A program made the translations under genes and the position numbers. The notes beneath the pieces are model-generated. The model was not told the DNA's origin. It searched no databases and saw only the letters and a list, made by a program, of their open reading frames with translations. 64,000 nucleotides of DNA. Origin: Prado023 sp963777855 (GTDB lineage Bacteria > Actinomycetota > Actinomycetes > S36-B12 > CAIYMF01). Each line of letters opens with the position of its first letter. The stretch's first letter is position 1. Below are positions 58,715 to 64,000 of the stretch, piece by piece. The stretch lies in assembly GCA_963777855.1 (NCBI GenBank), contig CAVZRW010000001.1, positions 102,075 through 166,074 on the forward strand. The letters are read 5' to 3'.

Positions 58715-58886
58715 CCGTCGAGTGTGGCGCAAGGCCCGCCATCTCGTCCCCACACCGGGCAACCCGTACCCGGCTGGTTCAGGATCTCCCTGGGCCGGGT
58801 GCCGCAGCCGGCTCAGCTGTGGTGATCTGCAGGGGTGGGAAGGCCACCGGGATCGTGCGGGAGGCCAGCTGCCCGCGTGTCGGGGG

Positions 58887-61694
58887 TCATGAGGCCCCCG
58901 CGGCGGCCACCCCGGCGGGCTCGCGGACCGGGGTGCCGGTGTGCGGGATCGCGCGGGCGGGGTTCACGGCGTGCGCCGGGTCAACCGGGAGTGGTGTGGG
59001 CAGGTGTCGGCGGTGGGGGATCTTGCTCAGCTCGATGGTGATCGGGACGAGTGGCCAGGGCGATGCAGGCTGCCCATTGGCCGCCGGTCAGGGAGGTGGT
59101 GAGCAGCAGGTTCTGCATGAAGGTCCACTCGACGGCCACGATGGTGATCAGGACCGGGATGGACAGGGTCTTCAGCGCGCCCGGCACCGATGCCGCCAGG
59201 CCGGGCTCGGGGGAGCGGCGCAGGACCAGGCCGCTCAGGATGGTGCCGAACGCCATCACCACGAAGGCCATCGTCATCGGGACGCTGGGCTGGTCACCGG
59301 CCAGTTCCCCAGGCCCGAGCAGCAGGGCGACAAGGGTGACGAGGAACAGGACGGCGCCGTAGAACGCCCACTGGCGCACGGCCACCGGGTTGGCCAGCTT
59401 CAGGTTCGGGTCGCGCGGCGGTTTGGTCATCAGGCCGGGTAGGGCCGGTTCCTGCATGATCACGATCGGCGGGGAAGATGGCGATGAAGAAGTTGAGGAA
59501 CAGGACCATCAGCGGGGTCAGGGCGATGCCGTCGTTGATGTCGAAGATGCTGGCGGTCAGGAACAGCAGCACCAGGGCGAGCAGCTGGCTCATCTGGTAG
59601 CGGACGTAGTTGGCGATCTTCTCGTAGGTGCTGCGGCCCAGGCGTACCGCGGTGACCAGGGTGCCGAAGTTGTCGTCGGTCAGGATCATGTTGGCGGCCT
59701 GCTTGGTGACCTCGCAGCCGCGAGCCCATCGCCACACCGATGTCGGCCTTCTTCAGCGCCGCCGCGTCGTTCACGCGCGTCTCCGGTCATCGCCACGGTC
59801 TCGCCCGTTCCTGCATGAGCTTGGCCAGCGGAGCTTGTCCTGCGGGGTGACCCGGCCGAACACGTGCAGGTCGGGCAGGGCTGCGGTGAGGTCCTCGGTC
59901 GGTCATGCCGCGATCTCCGGCCCGCTGATGACCCCCGGCGCCAGGTCGAGTTCCGCGCCGATCGCCGCGGCGGTGATGGCGTGGTCACCGGTGATCATCC
60001 GGACCTCGATGCCGGCCTGCCGGGCGATCCGCACGGCGTCGTTGGCCGAGGGGCGCAGCGGGTCGATGATGCCCGACCATGCCGACGAACTGCAGCTCGC
60101 CCACGAAGGACATCGGGTCGGCCACGACCTCGGCCTCGCTGCCCGCTCGACGTCGCGTACGGCGAACGCCATCACCCGCAGACCCTTCTCGGACTCAGTT
60201 CGCGGTTGGCGGCCAGGATCTGGTCAGGCACCGTCCGCGATGGGACCGTGCCGTCGTCGATCCGCATGGTCGTGCACCGGTCGAGCACGACGTCGGGGGC
60301 GCCCTTGACCAGTTCGACCAGCCGGTCCCGCCGGTGGCGGGGCCGGTGGAAGGTGGCCATGAACTTGTAGTCGGAGTCGAACGGGACCTCGGCCACACGG
60401 GGGTAGGTGCGCCGGCTCTCCTCGGCGTCCACCCCGAGCTTCGCGGCCAGCACGACAAGGGCCGCCTCGGTGGGGTCGCCGATGACGGCGCCGTCGTCGG
60501 AGACGGTGGCGTCGCTGCACAGGGTCAATCCGTAGGCGAGGGTGGTGAACTCGGGAGTGGTGTCCCGACGCCGGCGCGGATGGCGCCGGTCTTCGCATAG
60601 CCCTAACCGTCGACGTGGTACCAGTGGGCCCGCTCGATACATCGAGGGGGCAGTCATCACGTTCATCGTCAGGGTGCCGGTCTTGTCAGTGTTGATCGCG
60701 CTGGTCGCACCGAGGGTCTCGACGTCGGTCAGGTTGTTCACGATCGCCTTGGCTTCGGCCAGCTGCTTGGCCCCGTAGGCCAGCATCGCCTGGACGAACG
60801 TGGGCAGCCCGGTGGGGATCGCCGAGATCGCCATCGCCACCCCGAGCAGCAGGACCTGGTCGAGGTCCTGCCCCCGGTACAGTCCCAGGCCCACGATGAT
60901 CGCCACCGCGACCCAGGCGATCGTCCCGAGGACCTTGGTCAGCGAGTCCAACTCACGCTGCAGCGGGGACTTGCTCGGGGCCACCGCGGAGAGCATGGTC
61001 GCGATCTGGCCCATCTGGGTGCCCATCCCGGTCTCGGTGACCAGCATCGCCCCGGTGCCGCGGGTGACCGACGTGTTCTGGAACACCATGTTCGTGCGAT
61101 CACCCAGGGCGACCTCATCGCGATCGATCGTGCCGGGGTCCTTGCTGATCGGGGCGCTCTCCCCGGTCAGCGCGGCCTCCTGAGTCTCCAGGGTGGCCGA
61201 GCGGATCACCCGGCCATCAGCGGGCACGATGTCCCCGGACTCCAAGGTCACGATGTCCCCGGGAACAAGGTCGGTGGCGCTGACCTGCACCGGTCGTCCC
61301 GGACCACCTTGGCCTGCGGGGTGGTCATCTTGGCCAGGCCATCCACGCTGGCCCGGGCCTTCATCTCCTGCTGGGTGCCCAGCACCACGTTGAGCACCAC
61401 CAGGAACGCCACGATCATCGCCGTGGACCACTCCTGGATCGCCATGCTGACCACAGTCACCGCGATCAGCATCAGGTTCATCGAGTCCTTCAGCTGGACC
61501 AGGGCCACCGCCCACACCGACGGCGACGGCTCAGCGGCGATCACGTTCGGGCCGTGCTGAGCCAACCGGGCGCTAGCCTCAGCGCCGGACAGCCCCAACT
61601 CGGCATTCGTGGTGAACTCGGCCACCACGTCCTCGACCGACTTGTTGAACCAGCTGCGCGGCTGGTCAACCTGGGCATCGGGCGAGACGGTCAT
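58887..61694 (-). pseudogene. P2-type cation ATPase, second copy with many indels
   Basis: Paralogue of the ATPase at 22754-25561, same length and near-identical protein blocks (TTPQAKVVRD, AISAIPTGLPTFVQAMLAYGAKQL, DKTGTLTMN, GDHAITAAAIGAEL, MSQLLALVLLFLTASIFDINDG). Frame breaks occur near 61290, 60590, 60200, 60150, 60075, 59905, 59825, 59775, 59720, 59470 and 59055. Upstream, the 25 bases around GGAACCTCCAGTTGAGAC are also shared. Codon-level substitutions show a true second gene; the indels may be error or decay. Confidence 0.82.
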
Positions 61695-61897
61695 CGGAAC
61701 CTCCAGTTGAGACACGTGCGGTCAGTGGAACACGGATCACTGCGCGGGGCGTGATGCACGGGTTGCGTTCCCGACACGGTGACTGGTGGCCAACTTGGAT
61801 GTGACCTACGTTCGCCACTGGATTCAGCCGTCGGTGCGGCGGCTCCCGACCCTGCCGAGGTCCGGCCCAGGGGTGCTCAGGGGGATAGCCTCGCCGT

Positions 61898-62652
61898 GTG
61901 CCCGACACCCCGGATCCGTTGCCTGACCACACCCCTGCCGAACCCGCCCAGCATGAGGGGGAGGCGCACGGCCCGGGATCGGCCAGCCGGATGAACTGGC
62001 TGCGCGCGGGGGTCCTGGGTGCCAACGACGGCATCGTCTCCACCGCCGGGCTGGTCGTCGGCGTCGCCGGGGCCACGGTCGCCCGGGGTCCGATCCTCAC
62101 GGCCGGCGTGGCCGGGCTCGTGGCCGGCGCGGTCTCCATGGCCCTCGGCGAGTACGTGTCGGTGAGCAGCCAGCGCGACAGTGAGCGCGCAACCCTGGCC
62201 ATGGAGCGCACCGAGCTGACCGAGGACCCCGAGACGGAACTGGAGGAACTCGTCGGGATCTACCAGGCCAAGGGCCTGAAGCCCGCGACCGCCCGGATCG
62301 TCGCCGAGGAGCTGACCGCCCATGACGCATACGCCGCGCACGTGGACGCCGAGCTCGGGATCAACCCGGACGAGCTGACCAACCCCTGGCAAGCCGCGAT
62401 CTCGTCGGCATTGGCCTTCACACTCGGGGCGGTGCTTCCCCTGCTGGCGATCGTTCTGGCCTCACCGGCGATGCGGGTCCCGTTGACCTTCATCTGGTCC
62501 TCGTGGCCCTGGCCATCACCGGCTCGATCAGCGCACGCCTGGGTGGCGCCGCCCGGGGACGTGCGGTCGCCCGGCTCGTGATCGGCGGAGCTCTGGCGAT
62601 GGCCGTCACCTACGCCATCGGAGCGCTGCTCGGCAGCTCGGTCAGCATCTGA
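61898..62652 (+). CDS. VIT1/CCC1-family iron/manganese transporter, frameshifted
   Basis: About 250 residues. First helix WLRAGVLGANDGIVSTAGLVVGVAGA, then GAVSMALGEYVSVSSQRDSE, typical of VIT1/CCC1, a glutamate-rich cytosolic metal-binding segment (ERTELTEDPETELEELVGIY), and C-terminal helices. The frame slips near 62495, after which ITGSISARLGGAARG and AVTYAIGALLGSSVSI run to a stop at 62652. Expected to move Fe2+/Mn2+, fitting the TerC and Mn-riboswitch context. Confidence 0.88.
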
Positions 62653-63109
62653 TCTGGGCACCACGGTTGCTTCGACGGCCGGGCAGAACACGCGCCCCCC
62701 GGCCGACTGCGAGTCGTCGCAGACTCGGTGACCCGCGCCGACAGATGTCTCTGATCGCCAAGGCCCAGTGACGCGCCTCGCCTGGACGGGCGAGCTCCTC
62801 GCAAATGCTAACCGGCCCGCACCGAAGGGTCGCCAGGCGCTCCGGTGGCCAGGACCCCGGGAGATCGCTGAGGTCCAGTCGGTAGCCCGGCAGCCAACTT
62901 CCCTGGGATCGGCGCGGCCAGGCGCGATAAGGGGTTCCGGGGAGGGACGCGGGCGGGAACGGCCACGGGGTGGGCGATCCCGGGAACGGGCTTTGGGCCC
63001 GCGTAGCCCAGTTTGTAGCCCAAATGCAGTTAGCGGGGTCGTCGTGCAACGGGTTGGCAGCCGCTCGGTGGTAGCTGGGGCGGTAGATGTCGGATCGGGG
63101 AGCCGATGG
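62653..63109. other. Unassigned 457-bp stretch
   Basis: Open frames on both strands show no family signal. A short palindromic GTAGCCCAGTTTGTAGCCCA direct repeat (two GTAGCCCA units, 63003-63022) is present. No tRNA-like T-loop seen. Confidence 0.4.
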
Positions 63110-63728
63110 TCAGGACCGTGACCACGCGGTATGAGTAGGTCGCGGGTGAGGCGATCCCCCTGCCGATGGTCTGCTTGACCTGATGGGCCGTGCGCGAGGC
63201 CCAGGGTGGGGCCTCCGAAACCTGCGAAGGCGCTTGCCGGTCTCATGTGGTGAAGGGAGGCAGGCCCCGCTGTCAGTCTCGTCCCTGCCGTCGACGATCC
63301 GTAGCGGCCCCTCATCCGCAGTGGGTACCTCGAAGTGATCGAAGTAGGTCTGGGCAGTGGCGCTTGTCAGGACGATGAGTCTCGCCCGGGGTGCTCTCGG
63401 GAGGCCACGCGACGCAGCGCTATCTCCCACGGTGTGGCCATGTAGTACGTCGTGGGAGTCACCCCGAAGGGCGAGGAAGTGGCGGTAGTTGTCCCGAGAT
63501 TCTCGAGACCAGAAGGAGGAGTCGACCACGACATCCCCCCCCCGAACGGACACGGCGAGCAGTTCCCGCAAGTGTCCGTGGATCTCCTCGGCGACCGGGC
63601 TGTGGTGTCCGCGGCGGCACGCAGGATTCGTCGAAGGACAGGCGAGCGAACCCGGCACGCTCCAGGTCACGCGCCGTCCTTGACCTGCCCGACCCTGCGG
63701 GACCGCACATCAGGATCACTCGGCTCAC
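63110..63728 (-). pseudogene. P-loop kinase-like ATPase, several frameshifts
   Basis: Starts GTG 63728 (VSRVILMCGPAGSGRS, a Walker-A-like loop with Arg where Lys is usual). Continues in other frames with GGDVVVDSSFWSRESRDNYRHFL, TTYYMATPWEIALRRVASRE and AQTYFDHFEVPTADEGPL, the pattern of zeta-toxin-like/AAA kinases of actinobacteria. Slips near 63625, 63455 and 63395. The true 3' end is probably before the listed stop. Confidence 0.65.
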
Positions 63729-63849
63729 GTAGGCCACGGTAGCGAGCAGGCGGCCTGCGCCCCTCGTGGGACGTGGTCGCGCGGATGCGCCTTCGACCGG
63801 ACCCACTGGATTGGCGCGTCGGGCTCGCGGTGCGCGGGTGGTGTGGTCG

Positions 63850-63975
63850 CTATCGACTTCGCCCCGGGCGGTCGGGGGCTCCCTGGGCGCTGGTCGCCAC
63901 CTCGGTGCGGACCGATGCGCGCAGCAGGAACGCGAAGCTGACGAGCACCAGTCCGGTGATCCACGCACCCAGCAT
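63850..63975 (-). CDS. Possible 41-residue single-helix membrane peptide
   Basis: ATG 63975 opens WITGLVLVSFAFLLRASV, a clean TM helix with a short hydrophilic tail and a stop at 63850. No family match; it may be the start of a gene broken by an indel. Confidence 0.3.
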   Translation of the reverse strand: MLGAWITGLVLVSFAFLLRASVRTEVATSAQGAPDRPGRSR

Positions 63976-64000
63976 CTGAACGACTCAGGGCCCCAGAGGG

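Noticed and set aside
62980..63060. GTAGCCCA direct repeat considered as an attachment site or tRNA end
   Set aside because: No tRNA acceptor/T-loop pattern and no integrase beside it; too short to support an att site.

Overview
The window is very GC-rich (about 70 %) and reads as the chromosome of an actinobacterium. Supporting signs are GTG starts with AGGAGG-type ribosome sites, a SARP-type regulator, a class F sortase with a DUF4397 protein, DUF779, DUF2871 and DUF5701 proteins, and a mycobacterial-type arsenate reductase. I cannot name the genus. Many genes are broken by one-base indels that leave both halves well conserved (for example near 300, 4340, 6550, 16830, 18210, 18360, 21058 and 62495). 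This looks like uncorrected long-read error at least as much as gene decay, so 'frameshifted' below does not automatically mean 'dead'.

Layout. 0-10.8 kb: aldehyde dehydrogenase with its DUF779 partner, a terpene-cyclase-like/methyltransferase fusion, an Fe-S protein, lipoproteins, a TetR/DUF2871 divergon with three operator copies, an SGNH hydrolase and DUF5701. 10.8-13.7 kb: a conserved hypothetical gene and a DUF4397/class F sortase pair. 13.7-18.3 kb: an arsenic resistance cluster (Acr3, thioredoxin-like protein, permease, ArsR, an ArsR-ArsC fusion and a divergent ArsC) with three matching ArsR-type operators. 18.3-25.6 kb: MDR oxidoreductase, CD225 and DUF2752 membrane proteins, GlgX, and a P2-type cation ATPase. 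25.6-36 kb: an accessory zone with an M14 carboxypeptidase, KtrA/KtrB-type potassium uptake, remnants of acyl-CoA synthetase, arsC and kdpB, a HEIVGH membrane protein, a TetR/membrane-protein operon and a VapBC pair.

36-46 kb is the most interesting region. A SARP-nSTAND1-WD40 regulator of about 1,677 residues is flanked on each side by a divergent pair of exported-protein genes. Each of the four gene fronts, and the regulator's own upstream region, carries a three-unit array of a CGCA(A/G)-type hexamer repeated exactly every 11 bp and oriented with transcription. This is the binding geometry known for SARP regulators, and I infer a self-contained local regulon. The 3' ends of the regulator and of the adjacent lipoprotein gene are also present as short duplicated remnants.

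46-54.7 kb: deaminase, integrase, relE, IS110 and ISL3 remnants, small exported proteins, and a distinctly lower-GC beta-helix membrane protein of 681 residues, all consistent with horizontal transfer. 54.7-62.7 kb: a metal/stress block with a winged-helix regulator, TerC, a probable yybP-ykoY (Mn2+) riboswitch before a baeRF-like and a TerB-like gene, a broken EamA permease, a second indel-ridden copy of the P2 ATPase, and a VIT1/CCC1 transporter. The end holds a broken P-loop kinase-like gene. I found no tRNA, rRNA or CRISPR array.
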